From the NCBI GenBank assembly GCA_963965975.1, contig OZ014411.1, positions 22,224,249-22,288,248 of the forward strand: 64,000 bases of DNA. The letters run 5' to 3'. Positions 36,655-47,860 of this stretch are shown in pieces. A program made the translations under genes and the position numbers. Position 1 is the stretch's first letter. Every line of letters starts with the position of its first letter. This DNA comes from Xestospongia bergquistia (lineage: Eukaryota > Porifera > Demospongiae > Haplosclerida > Petrosiidae). The notes beneath the pieces were generated by a model that worked only from the letters and a program-made list of their open reading frames with translations, did not search any database and had not been told where the DNA came from.

Positions 36655-36945
36655 AAGAATAATGGACTCACCTTGTCTAATAGAAAGGAAGAACTTACGA
36701 ATAAATTGAATGTTATGCCTATGTATTGGCAGCCTTTGTGGTCTGTTTGCTTATTATATATTTAGTAGCGACGCCAATTTTTTTTAATTTTTCGTCTCAA
36801 TTCGCTTTAATAGAAATAACGGCACAAAAAGTGATCCTTTAATAGTGCAAGAGCAGTGTTTATTGTATCAATAAAAGGCAGTTGACTGGTTCTTAGGTTA
36901 GTGAATATGCTGAATTTCATTTGATATCGGTTATTTACTATAATA
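36655..36945. repeat. Array segment shared with 1600-1860
   Basis: See 1600-1915. It includes possible splice-donor-like GTAAGTT sequences on minus, but no frame that I can support. Confidence 0.5.
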
Positions 36946-37695
36946 ATTTTGTATCTCTTATTTACTGTAAATTATATACTCAACTCAGCAATTTAAATCT
37001 CAAAAAATATTACAATAAACTGGAGACTCATATAACCCGTTTTGTTGATCATATTAAAACTACATTCTGATTTTAAAAATGCACGAGCATTTCACTGTAG
37101 AATGCTAAATTGTATGTTGTAAATATGCTGTTTTTGTCATGCAGTGTATGGATTAATTATTGGTACTGTAAATTATAAGTGATCTGACTATTATTATGTA
37201 GGAATTGAGTATTCTGTTTTACAAGAAGTCAATTTGTATTAAAACCTAATTAATTGCATTTTATTGCCTACAGTCTTATTATCACCTAATTTATGCATAG
37301 ATACAGTTGCCGTGCTGGGCTTTGATTTTTTATTAATGTTTCTTTCTAGAGTCATGGCTATTTTCTTACCTTGTCAGTTGTCATATCTATGTATTAAGTT
37401 GTTTAGTAAATTATCTTGTAGTACACATGGCAATATGACAACCATCACTCAGTGTATTTCAGCTACTACTGCGCCAAGGGTTCTGTATTTTAATGCTTTT
37501 CCTGATTAAGTTATTTTTAGATGTAGTGTTTTTCTCTGAAATTTCTATTAACAGTTTTCCATTGGGAAACTTAATAAATTGAAAATTCATTGTTTCAAAT
37601 GTTTGAAACCATAACTGAACTATATAAATAAATTTAATTATAAGACATTGTTTATATTCACAATAATATAATATTTTCTGTCATTAATTTTATTA
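36946..37695. other. Intergenic, no supportable gene
   Basis: The 81-codon plus-strand frame at 37264-37509 has no recognisable domain and no paralogue in the window. Otherwise AT-rich spacer. Confidence 0.4.
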
Positions 37696-38175
37696 TTTAG
37701 CATTGTCTCTTCAGTACTCCAGTAAACTTGGTATCACTACGGAACACCTACTAGAAGTCAATGAAGGGTCACTAGATGTTCTTCCAGTGTGTTACTAATC
37801 AATTGATACTAGATTTGTATGACTTCAAGGAAAGAAATAGTACATGCACATACCAAACTGTTTGTAAATGGCTAGCCCAGTTGTACAAAAGTCGCTGGCC
37901 AAATAGTGGAACATCAACACCTCAGTTTTTCGACAATTAGCTGAAGACACAAAGAAAAAATTGTATTATTGAAAACACAAAGCAGCTAAAGAAAATTTGC
38001 AGAAGGGAAACAACAATTGAAGAACAAAAGAAGAAATACGAATTTGCTTGTGGGACAACGAATACGGCACTGATTTCTAGTTGATGGTGAACTGGTATGG
38101 TTTGAAGGTTCAGTTCTACAAATCAACTCCAGAACAAAGTAATTTACTGTACAGTATGATGAGGACAATGATTTC
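37696..38175 (+). pseudogene. Decayed coding fragment with a Tudor-like end
   Basis: Plus-strand pieces in different frames read like protein: LDLYDFKERNSTCTYQTVCK then WLAQLYKSRWPNSGTSTP, and later VWFEGSVLQINSRTK and FTVQYDEDNDF. The last part has the shape of a Tudor/chromo-type beta barrel (WFEG..V....YDEDND). Stops and frame changes between pieces make it a pseudogene. I do not recognise the family; it may come from a transposon-borne gene or a dead host gene. Confidence 0.45.
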
Positions 38176-38604
38176 ACATTACCAATAAAGTATAGAAGTT
38201 ATATATGAATTGTAGACTGGTTTCATTGTAGATGGAGAATATCCTAATGTTTGAGTATTAAAAGACTGGACCACATGTGAAAATCAGATCTTTTAGTACA
38301 ACTCATATCATCACTGATGTAATAGTATTGACAGTATACCATTCACAGTACATAGACATCAGCTCAGTTATTACACCAACAGTTCAGCTCCAATTAGTTC
38401 AGCCACTTGTGGCTAGGTTTATTAAATACAACTGCTACATTGTTAACTAAGTCTTCTTGAAGAATAGAGCTATAATATAATTAATTTGTGTCTTACTGTA
38501 GCTAGTGTAAAGTACCTACAAAACCTTTCTAATATTACTTCACTTAAGCATTTTTTCAAAGCTTATTTTAGTTTATTTGTGTTGATACGTATATAGTTGT
38601 TGTA
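38176..38604. repeat. Array segment shared with 5030-5490 and 43320-43790
   Basis: Begins TTCACATTACCAATAAAGTA and ends in TTAGTTTATT..GTTGATRYATAGTTGTTGT before a TA tract. One of four copies of the sequence leading up to MITE-2. Confidence 0.6.
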
Positions 38605-38611
38605 TATTTAC

Positions 38612-38693
<82 letters not shown>
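38605..38693. repeat. TA microsatellite
   Basis: TA tract with a few AATA interruptions, preceding MITE-2 copy 3. Confidence 0.9.
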
Positions 38694-38695
<2 letters not shown>

Positions 38696-38923
38696 TGTTT
38701 TACAAAAAGGGACCACTTCCGTTAAAATAGCTTAAAAACATGCAGTTGACTTGTTATGGACATAACTATACATTATTCAATGGGTGTGTACTAAATAATT
38801 CATCAGTTCAAAACAATAGATAACTTGAAAGCAAAATTTGATAGCATTCTATTTATAATTGCTTACATACATGCAAGTTTAAATGGTTCAATTGACATGG
38901 TCCCTTGTTGCAAATCAGGCTAC
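38694..38923. mobile_element. MITE-2, copy 3
   Basis: Same family as 11304-11541; the left end is eroded to CCTGTTTTACAAAAAGGGAC. It sits upstream (plus sense) of adaptor copy 4 as in the other copies. Confidence 0.7.
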
Positions 38924-39113
38924 ATATATATAATAATTAGAACTATGACATAATGTACAACCTCAAACAATTACTGAAAAAAATAGTAGTAGTATGAGTA
39001 AAACAAATAAACACAATAATTATTATATCAATGTTTAGATATATAGGACACATAAAAGACAGTTTTGAAATGATTGTTAATTTATTAAATAATTTGAAAA
39101 GTAAAGAAGCTAT

Positions 39114-39850
39114 TTAAATATAGTCATCATCTTCTAAATCTCTTGCCAAGTCTGATTCAGATGGAGATTGATCAGTTGTAAACGCCATATTGTTATGTTC
39201 AATTAACTGAGTGGTATATGCACAATTGTCTTGCATATTAATTGCTGAGTCACGTACTTGATATACAGGGTTAGCTTTCATTTCAATAACATAATCATAT
39301 TCTTCATTACACTGCACCAAAGTATCAATAGTTTCATAAACTTGATTATTGGAAGACGATACTTGTATTTCATATTCTTCAAGGGCAAAATTCTCATCCG
39401 TAGTTTTGTCTGCTATGATATAGAAAACGTTTTTTCTAATCAGTATATAGGAAGTGACTACACTGTAAAAATGTATTAACTAATACACGGCTATACAGGT
39501 TGTACATCCAAAAATGTAAACGTAACACTATTTCGATTTTAATGTACTATGAACTTGATGGTTATTTAGATATATACATAAACAGTAGTACATTAGTAAT
39601 GAAAACAGTTTAATGATTACGTTTTCAACAAAAATAAGATATGAAACTCCTGTTATAGCTCCATAATAATTATCATTGGATGCTTTTTCTTACCACCTTT
39701 AGTGTTTGAGAGATAATTTGACGCTGCACTCATACAACATTGCTTGATCTTTTCGAACTTAGCCCAAACAAACATCAATATTACACAGATTATAATAATG
39801 ATATAGAGAAACACTACAATAATAACTGCCGAAGAAGTATCTAAGTACAT
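39114..39850 (-). CDS. TRAP-like tyrosine-motif membrane adaptor, copy 4 (intact)
   Basis: Exon 1 is 39850-39694 and exon 2 is 39409-39114, joined in phase 1, giving 150 residues with no break. Residues 1-8 MYLDTSSA are exterior. Residues 9-29 form the TM (VIIVVFLYIIIIICVILMFVW). AKFEKIKQCC is a basic juxtamembrane stretch with two cysteines that could be palmitoylated. The tail has EEYEIQV, YETI-x9-YDYV, NPVYQV, CAYTTQL and an acidic end (LEDDDYI), so at least six tyrosines are in motif-like settings. The upstream CACGCCC box of copies 1 and 3 is missing because the flank differs, so expression is uncertain. Alternatively the TM exon is an internal exon of a larger gene; a conserved in-frame ATG in three diverged copies argues against this. 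Confidence 0.72.
39455..39640. mobile_element. CACTG-type MITE end, copy 4
   Basis: Starts CACTGTAAAAATGTATTAAC in the adaptor intron, with a small internal loss relative to the others. See 12098-12275. Confidence 0.45.
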
Positions 39851-40042
39851 CTTTAAGTCACTGTGAAGGTTCAGATTATTTTATTTTGTGCTAATAATAT
39901 TTTACTGTGGTTAGATTTTGTTAATTTGTTTAATTATAACATCTATGTGTTAATTCGTGCTAATAAGCAGTTCAATGACTTAGTTCTTTTGTATGAATGG
40001 ATTTTTTGTAGAATACTACAAATACTATACACATGTCTTATG

Positions 40043-41875
40043 AGACTGTCACGAAAAATTTGGTCCGGGTGCAAAATTTGGACCTAGGACCAAATTTGGC
40101 AACAAAAAGTCTGCAAAATTAATTCCGCCTTGCAATATTTGGACCCAGGCGTCTCAGACTGTATAATTTGGTAAAGAGAAGTGGAATTTGACACATACAA
40201 ATCGATTAATCACTTCTTATGTTGTGTGTACATAAATGGAGAGCTTTAGCCACTTGGTGAAGTTTTCAAAGTGTCAAAAAAGCGATATCACAGCAGAGAG
40301 AAGATTGGAACCTGACAGAGGAAGCAATAAACTACATAGAAAATGGAACTTATGGCTCAGATTGTTCTGCTAACAGGAAGAGAAGCATTAGGAAAAGGCT
40401 GGTAAACTAGCAATGAAAGAAGGAGAAGTGTAATATGAGAAGAAGCCAGGACAAGTTTGTATTATTTTCTCAGTTTCTTTTTTATTGTCTTAAAATAATT
40501 TATGATAATATTTCTGTTTTCAGTGGGTGAGGTATGTACAATCAAAGACTGAAAAGTTACGAAGTGTGTGTTGTTGCCATGCTGACCAACATCTGGACAT
40601 CTTGGTGAAAAAAAGGCCTATAATAGAGTTATTGAGAGATTTACATGGAAGGGAGTCATAAAAGATGTGAAGCAAGTTGTAAATGGTGTGTTTTCTTAAT
40701 TATAAGTTGTACTGTGACTTATTATAAGTATCTGCATGTGATGAGTGTCAAAGAACGAGAGACAAGTTGACTACAAGACCAGAGTTACACCCTATACCAG
40801 TTCATTCCCCATGGTACCACATCAGAATTGATTTTATTGGACCATTGTCGCCTGTGTCTCAATCAGGAAATCGATATATTTTAACGACTAGTGATTATTT
40901 CACAAAATGGGTTGCAGCAGCTGCTTTACCAACAAAAGAGGTTGTAGGAGTGGCTTATGAGTTGTTGAAGGTAGACAGATCAATATTTTAAACAGTGGTA
41001 ATGATCCATTCCTTTACTAGCTTTTTATGACAATGGGTCTCCCAAGAATTATAACATCTGATCAAGGGAGAGAGTTTAGAAATATTTTAAATGGAGAATT
41101 AATGAAAAAACTCACACCAAACATCATTTAACCACTCCATATCACCCACAGGTCAGAATTCACATTTAAGTTAACTGTAATTAACTAAGATTCTGTATTT
41201 TTTTGTTCTTATAGGCTAACAGTTTAGATGAATGATTTAACCAAACTCTACAGAGAATGCTTATTAAGTTTTGCCATAACAACAAAAATACCTGGGATGA
41301 ATATCTAAATAGCTGTATTTTTGCCTATAACACTTCCAGGTATCTGAGAATCATCAGCAAACTGTTTTGATATTGACTGCTTTCTTTCTATCCAGGCATG
41401 AATCTTCACTGTATTTACTGTTTGAAGTAATGTTTGGTCGTAAACCTGTTTTGGCTATAGATATAAACGAAAAACAGACTAAAGCAGACATACCAGATTT
41501 AGACAAGCAGTGTAATATGGAAGAAGTTGTTGGTAAGCTCTTAATTAATTGTAACATTAGCTATATAATATAACCTATAATCACATAACTTATACTGACT
41601 TTATTTAGATTAAACGCTAAATCTTATTATAATCAGATGAAATTGGACTTGGGACCAAGTCTTGCTGCCAAAAGTAGACCTAGGTCCAAATTTTGTTGCA
41701 AAAAGTGGACCTATCTCTAGGAACAAATTTTGCAGTATAGGTCCAAATTAGGCAGCAAAATTTGGTCCTAGGTCCAAATTTAACTTGCATAAATATGGAC
41801 CTAGGTCCAAATTTTGCATGCAAAAATTGGACCTAGGTCCAATTTTAACTAGGAACAAATTTGCCATGACAAGAC
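40043..41875. mobile_element. Ginger-type DNA transposon with 4-bp target duplication
   Basis: The element proper is 40047-41871. Its ends are TGTCACGAAAAATTTGG and, inverted, TGTCATGGCAAATTTGT. AGAC flanks both sides (40043-40046 and 41872-41875), a clean 4-bp duplication as Ginger elements make. Palindromic GGACCTAGGTCC/ACCTAGGACC units crowd the right 230 bp (41640-41871) and occur once at the left. The interior carries an intron-containing integrase-type transposase. At 1825 bp it is very compact. Retroviral-type integrase with TIRs and introns but no gag or RT is the Ginger hallmark. Confidence 0.85.
40500..41532 (+). pseudogene. Ginger transposase (integrase-type DDE), broken
   Basis: Exons by splice consensus: up to 40685, 40729-40970, 41021-41151, 41215-41339, 41396-41532. 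They show an H2C2-type zinc region ending SACDECQRTRDK, then the core RIDFIGP (first Asp), TSDQGREF (second Asp) and ANSLDE..NQTLQ (Glu), then the AYNTSR/HESS..EVMFGRKP block. Introns are 43-63 nt with GT/AG borders, three at positions where the protein runs on smoothly. A stop right after the catalytic Glu region and a frame slip before YHPQ show it is dead in this copy. The N-terminal start is not resolved. Confidence 0.75.
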
Positions 41876-43789
41876 CTGTAGATATTCGAGAAGTTATTTT
41901 TTCCACTATTTAAATCTGGAAGGAATTCGCTTAAAGAACTCCTGGAATTAATGAATGAGTTTTGGATGGAGAAGTATTGTTCAATATAGCTCTCAAGTCA
42001 CGCGATCACTGATGTACAAGCATTGACAGTAAGTGTATTTACCACTCACAGTACATAAACGAGAGTCACAGGTTATTGGAGCAACAGGTTCAGCTCCTAT
42101 TAGGTCAGCAACCTGTACTAGGTTTATTAAATACAAATGACACATTGTTAACTGTTCATTGAAGAATCGAGCTAGAACAAAACGAACTGAAGAAATGTCT
42201 GGTTGTCTTTTATGCTGAGAAGAAAGATCAGATGTATGTCTGTCAAGTTATTGGCAGACACAATCTATTGCCCTCTTGTTCGCAAAGAAAACACATCTTG
42301 TCCTTCTTTGGCATTCTCCCATATATACCTCACTATATATCATTATTCAACTAGGTTCTATTAATAATCTCACAACAAAATATAAATAAATAACTAAGTG
42401 AGCCTTCATGGATAGTTAGAAATAACACTAGTGTGTGACATTAAAGTCCCACATTTCAATTCATAGCTCTAACTAAGATTCCTGATACCACTTAAAACAA
42501 GACTCGTGATAGAAAAGGAATACTGGACCTCCAAAGTTCTATTAGCGATCTCTGTTTTTCCTCATGAAAATGATTAGAACTTCTAAAAATGACAGAAGCT
42601 ATACTTCCAAGTCCTCGCATACCATGCACTGATTCCTATAGTTAAAAATGCTCAAAGTAAGACTTCTAAAATGCATGTCTCATGAAAAACCTTTCGGTGT
42701 AAAAATAATCTTTATAACACGTCTACTTTTGTAGTTATCATGGTGTAAAAAAAGGAGATAAAACATCACACCATTCCTACATAGGTAAAACTATTGTCTG
42801 CCTAATAGTCAATTTTAAAGATTGCAAAAGTATGCAGAAAAGCAATCATGTTATTAAAACCAATTATTAAGTATTCTCACACATCAAGAACAAAGGAAGA
42901 ATTTCGTCATGAGCTGGTTTGTGTAATGGTGTAATGCTGTATGTAACAGGTTTAAAGTATGAAATACACACTTAGTGAGGCTATGGCCATGGGATACTAC
43001 AGATACACCTTGTTTAATGGATCCTAAAAACACTAACGTTAGTGCTTTTGACATTGCCTTACAGGTGAGGCAGTTCACCTGTCACGTGTACACTAAACGT
43101 CCAACTCATTATGAACGAGCAGAGATACAAAAGAAGTATTCAACAAATAATACTAGATTATGTCAATGTTTGATAAAGCAATAAGAAACATGGACATGGT
43201 AATTCAAGTAATTTTTTAATAACTATCCTTGAAAATCATTTAATTAATAAAAATATAATATTAGTTGTTTAATATATTAACGTTATAATATCAGTTAATA
43301 TTTTTATTTCAATATTTATAGTTTCACATTACCAATAACGTATAGAAGTTATATATGAATTGTAGACTGATTTCATTGTAGATGGAGAATATCCTAATGT
43401 TTGAATATTAAAAGAGACAGGACCACATGTGAAAATCAGACCTTTTAATACAACTCATATCATCACTGATGTAATAGTATTGACAGTATACCATTCACAT
43501 AGACATCAGCTCAGTTATTAGACCAACAGGTTCAGCCCAAATTAGTTCAGCAACTTGTGGCTAGGTTTATTAAATACAACTGCCACATTGTTAACTAACT
43601 CTTCTTGAAGAATCACAAGCTATAATATAATTAATGTGTATCTTACTGTAGCTAGTGTAAATTACTTATAAAACCTCTCTAATATTACTTCACTTAAGCA
43701 TTTGTAAAAAACTCATTTTAGTTTATTAATGTGTTCATGTATAGTTGTTGTAAATATACATAAATACATATATACATACATATATATAT
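41876..43789. repeat. Array segment shared with 1860-2720 and 4160-5490
   Basis: A mosaic of blocks seen at the left end of the window. The exon-like piece at 42975-43184 (FDIALQVRQFTCHVYTKRPT) is the best-preserved copy of the unrecognised peptide mentioned at 4161-5491. No full gene can be built here. Confidence 0.5.
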
Positions 43790-44028
43790 GTCCTTATTTA
43801 CAAAAAGGGTCCACTTCTGTTAAAACAGCTTTAACAAATGCAGTTGTAGACTTGTTATGGACACAACTACACATTATTCAATGGGTGTTTATTAAATAAT
43901 TCATCAGTTCAAAACAATAGATAACTTGAAAGCAAATTGGTAAGCATTCTATTTAAAATTGCTTAAAAATACATGCAAGTGTTTTCAATGGTTCAATTGA
44001 CATGGTCCCTTGTTGCAAATCAGGCTAC
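43790..44028. mobile_element. MITE-2, copy 4
   Basis: Same family and array position as 11304, 16070 and 38694. Ends GTCCTTATTTACAAAAAGGG and GTTGCAAATCAGGCTAC. Confidence 0.75.
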
Positions 44029-44240
44029 ATATATACATTAATAAGAACTATGACACAATGTATAACCTCAAACAATTACTGACTAAAAAATAGTAGCATG
44101 AGTAAAACAAATAAACACAATAATTATTAGATTACTATTAAGAAATATTATTCATCATTGTTTTGATATATGGGACATATAAAAGACAGTTTTGAAATGA
44201 TTTCTGCACTTATTAATAATTTGAAAAGTTAAGAAGTTAT

Positions 44241-44536
44241 TTAAATATGTTCATCATCTTCTAAATCTCTTGCCAAGTTTGATTCAGAAGGAGATTTATC
44301 AGTTGTAAACACCACATTGTTATGTCCAATTAACTGAGTGGTATATGCACAATTGTCTTGCATATTAATTGTTGAGTCACATACTTGATACCCAGGATTA
44401 GCTTTCATTTCAATAATATAATCATATTCTTCATTACACTGCACCAAATTATCAATAGTTTCATAATCTTGATTATTGGAAGATGATACTTGTATGTCAT
44501 ATTCTTCAAGGCCAAAATTCTCATCTGTAGTTTTGT
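44241..44536 (-). pseudogene. Adaptor copy 5: intact orphan tail exon
   Basis: Exon 2 equivalent, 296 nt and fully open from the acceptor (ATAGCAG) to DLEDDEHI-stop. It carries EEYDIQV, YETI-x9-YDYI, NPGYQV and CAYTTQL. Exon 1 is missing because host identity ends near 45233 and leads into Gypsy A. The clean frame without a first exon suggests either recent loss or splicing to a different upstream exon. Confidence 0.6.
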
Positions 44537-44586
44537 CTGCTATGATATAGAAAACATTTTTCTAATCAGTATATAGGAAGTGACTA

Positions 44587-44770
44587 CACTGTAAAAATTT
44601 ATTGGTTGATTTAACTAATGCAAGGCTATATTATACAGGTTGTATATGGAAAATGTACATGTAATACTACTTTGATTCCTATATAATGTACTACGAACTT
44701 GATGGTTATTTAGCTATATACATAAACAGTAGTACATTAGTAATGAAAACAGTTTAATGATTACTTTTGC
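44587..44770. mobile_element. CACTG-type MITE end, copy 5
   Basis: CACTGTAAAAATTTATTGGT start, truncated as in copies 1, 2 and 4. Confidence 0.5.
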
Positions 44771-45233
44771 GACAAAAATAAGATATGAAAATCCTGTTTT
44801 AGTTCCTAAGACTAAATTAACATGTAGAAACCATAGTTTTGTTTGCTTTACAGTGAATATAGCAGGACAAATAGGAGATCTGTGCACCTTAACAAAGCTA
44901 GACTGAATATATGAATAACTATATTAATTATGATATCATCTAAAATAATAATGGCATGAGGGACAATACAATTAAGACAACTTTACAATTGAATTGTTGC
45001 AATGATAACTTTATACATAGAAGATAAGATGAATACCCAATTGATCAATGGTATCTTTGATAGTACTAGACTAGTGAACAATAAAACAACCTATTATAAT
45101 TAACAGAGTACTGCATACATCTTGTAAGAGATTTTATGCTTAAATTGCACTCTTAAACTGGCAGGAAACCATACACTAGTGTCTATAATTTTAGGAAGTG
45201 TGTAGGGTGTGGTTAGACTGTAACAGAATGCAC

Positions 45234-45573
45234 ACTGTAAAAATTAATATGTCATTTCAACAACTAATTTGTATCTTAAATGGATGGATTACTATATGGA
45301 ATATAGAAATCTTGTGATTGCTCATTACGTAACTTGTTGGCATGTTGTACTTTTGTATATCAACAAAGTATACAATGAGTAGTTCATGTCAATTCTACAT
45401 TGTTATAAAGTTACTTAATAACTTGTATGGATATTACTAATAACCTGTATGAATATTGCTAATATCCTGTACAAATATTGTTAATGATGGTATATAATGC
45501 TCTGTTTTTTGTATTTCAGTCAGTCTCCCAGTATTGTAGTAATTGTTATTTTTCTGTAATGCTCTTTGGTTTT
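45234..45573. other. Junction sequence before Gypsy A, copy II
   Basis: Duplicate of 17489-17809, again starting with a CACTGTAAAAATTAATAT terminus. It differs from copy I by a short tandem expansion near 45450-45480. No gene. Confidence 0.4.
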
Positions 45574-47421
45574 TGTTGTTGTTCAAATATAATACTATAT
45601 TTCTAATGGTTCTTAGTACAGATACAATATAATTGGCAACGAGGAATGCCAACCCACAGGAAAATATCTCCTTTTGATCCTGAGGCTGAGACATGGACCT
45701 CATACTGTGAACGTTTGGGATTTTACTTTACAGCAAATGATTTGACTGGGAATGAAGAGAAAAAGAAAGCAATTTTACTTTCAGTATGTGGAGCATCGAC
45801 TTACGATTTAATGAAGAATCTCCTTCAGCCGGAGAAACTAGCGGACAAGAGCTACGATGAGCTAATCGCTGTCCTAGAGAATCATTATGAACCCAAGCAG
45901 TCTGCAATTGTGCAAAGGTACAAATTTAACACTAGAGTTCGTCTTTTGGGTGAGTCAGTGGCAGCATACGTGGCATAATCATGAATTCAACATTGGGCAT
46001 TCACTTTATCCACTTACCAATATACTATTCAACACCAACCTGGTCAAGGTATATGCAATGCTGATGCATTAAGCTGTTTGCCTCCACCCTTAGCACCAGA
46101 GCAGGTTCCTATTCCTGGGGATATTCTGTTCATTATTAATCACCTTTCTGAAAATGTGGTGACAGCAAAGCATCTAAAACAGTAGACTGACAAAGACCAC
46201 ATTCTCTCTTGAGTGCATAGATTGGTTCAAGCTGGTTGGCCAATAGAAGACTAAGACACAGAGCTCCCCCCCATATCATCAGAGGTACTCTGAAATTAGT
46301 GTAGTGGATGGATGTCTTTTATTAGGATCTCGAGTGATCATTCCAAAAGAAGGAAGAGAATTAGTCCTGAAACAACTTCATATTTCACATCCTGGTATCT
46401 GTCGATTGAAAGGACTAGCTAGGTCATATGTCTGGTGGCCAGGCATTGATCAAGATATTGAAGACCTGGTTCACAAGTGTTATGTTTGCCGGCTGCATCG
46501 AACAAACCCACCAAAAGCACCTCTTCATCCATTGGAAACGTCTAAACACCCATGGGCACGAGTTCACATAGATCACGCTGGGCCTTTTCTTAACAAGTAC
46601 TACTTAATATTAATAGATTCATATACTAAATAGTTAGAAGTCCATATAGTACCCTCAACTTCCAGTGAAGCCACTATCCGAGCACTACGTTCAATTTTTG
46701 CCACACACGGTTGTCCTGAACAACTAGTATCAGATAATGCTTCAGGTTTTGTAAGTTCAGAGTTCAAATCCTTCCTTGCTTCACTGGAAATAGAACACAT
46801 TCAGACCAGTTTCTATCATGCAAGCTCAAATGGATTAGTGGAAAGGGCAGTCCAGACTTCAAAAGTAATGTCAAGAAGTTAGATGGTGACATCAAGACAA
46901 GAATTAACACTATGTTGTTCCAGTATTGTATCACACCACAAACGTCCACTGGGTTGTCACCTGCTGAAATGTTGATGGGAAGAAAACTTAGAAACACTCT
47001 AGATTTATTGCATCCAGATTTGACAAAGAAATTGAGTGAAAAATCCCAACAATGGTCAAACACTGGTCGAGTTTCAAAATGTAGAAAGTTCACTGTAGGA
47101 GACTCATTATTTGCTCGCAATTATCGTGGAAAAACAGTCTGGATTCAAGCAACTGTTGTTAAGATAACAGGACCATGTTCGTATTTAGTGAAGAGTAATG
47201 ATGGAATTATGTTACGAAGACCTATCGATCAGCTCAGATCTTGTTATTCTGTGGGAGTAGAAGTTTCTAAATCAAATGATAGTGAAGATTGGCCATTACC
47301 ACAAACAGCACCAATGGTTGAAAATACTGACACTCCATTAATTTATTGACACTCCATTGATTTATTGTTGTTGTTCAAATATAATACTATATTTCTAACG
47401 ACTCATAGTACAGATACAACA
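45574..47421 (+). mobile_element. Gypsy A, copy II (fossil, incomplete)
   Basis: The same 56-bp terminal repeats (TGTTGT...ACAACA) bound this copy at 45574 and near 47421. It keeps the start of gag and much of the integrase region, and is less than half the length of copy I. Broken. The shared host position with copy I shows that both descend from one insertion before the segmental duplication. Confidence 0.85.
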
Positions 47422-47748
47422 CATTTGCACTAAAATAACACACCAAAGCTGTTCCAAATATAATTTCCACATTTCAGTACTTGTGTTAAAAAAGAGATTT
47501 CTATGTGTCGTCAACAGATATAGGTTTACAGTATTTGCAAAAAATGTTATGACATGTACTAAAATATAGATAAGTCCACTAATACAATGAACAAGACACA
47601 CCGTTAAAAATCACAAAAATAAAAATGCTACAAAGCAGTTAAGTCATGTAAAAGAGGAAGTTACAAGTCATAATGTAGTACACTACAAGTTAATAGTTAT
47701 AAATGTTAAGTTACAACAATGTTAGAGTAGGTAAAACTATGAAAAAGT

Positions 47749-47860
47749 AGGATGACAACCAATACCCGCTACATCACTACAACAATCATTCCATAAATGA
47801 CAGTATTAATCACAATAGCATCCATTATTGTTGCAAGATAATGACAGTGCCAATGCTATA
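47749..47860 (-). pseudogene. Decayed SMB exon remnant
   Basis: Duplicate of the detached SMB module at 22047-22207. The 5' part of the exon and its linker are missing, and a TAA interrupts the CYCD-YCHLW segment. Not functional. Confidence 0.65.

Noticed and set aside
37264-37509. 81-codon plus-strand frame as a gene
   Set aside because: No domain, no paralogue, hydrophobic low-complexity content expected by chance in AT-rich DNA.
40767-41573. Ty3/Gypsy integrase fragment
   Set aside because: Introns at the same places as coding continuity, inverted TGTC ends and a 4-bp duplication point to a Ginger DNA transposon instead.
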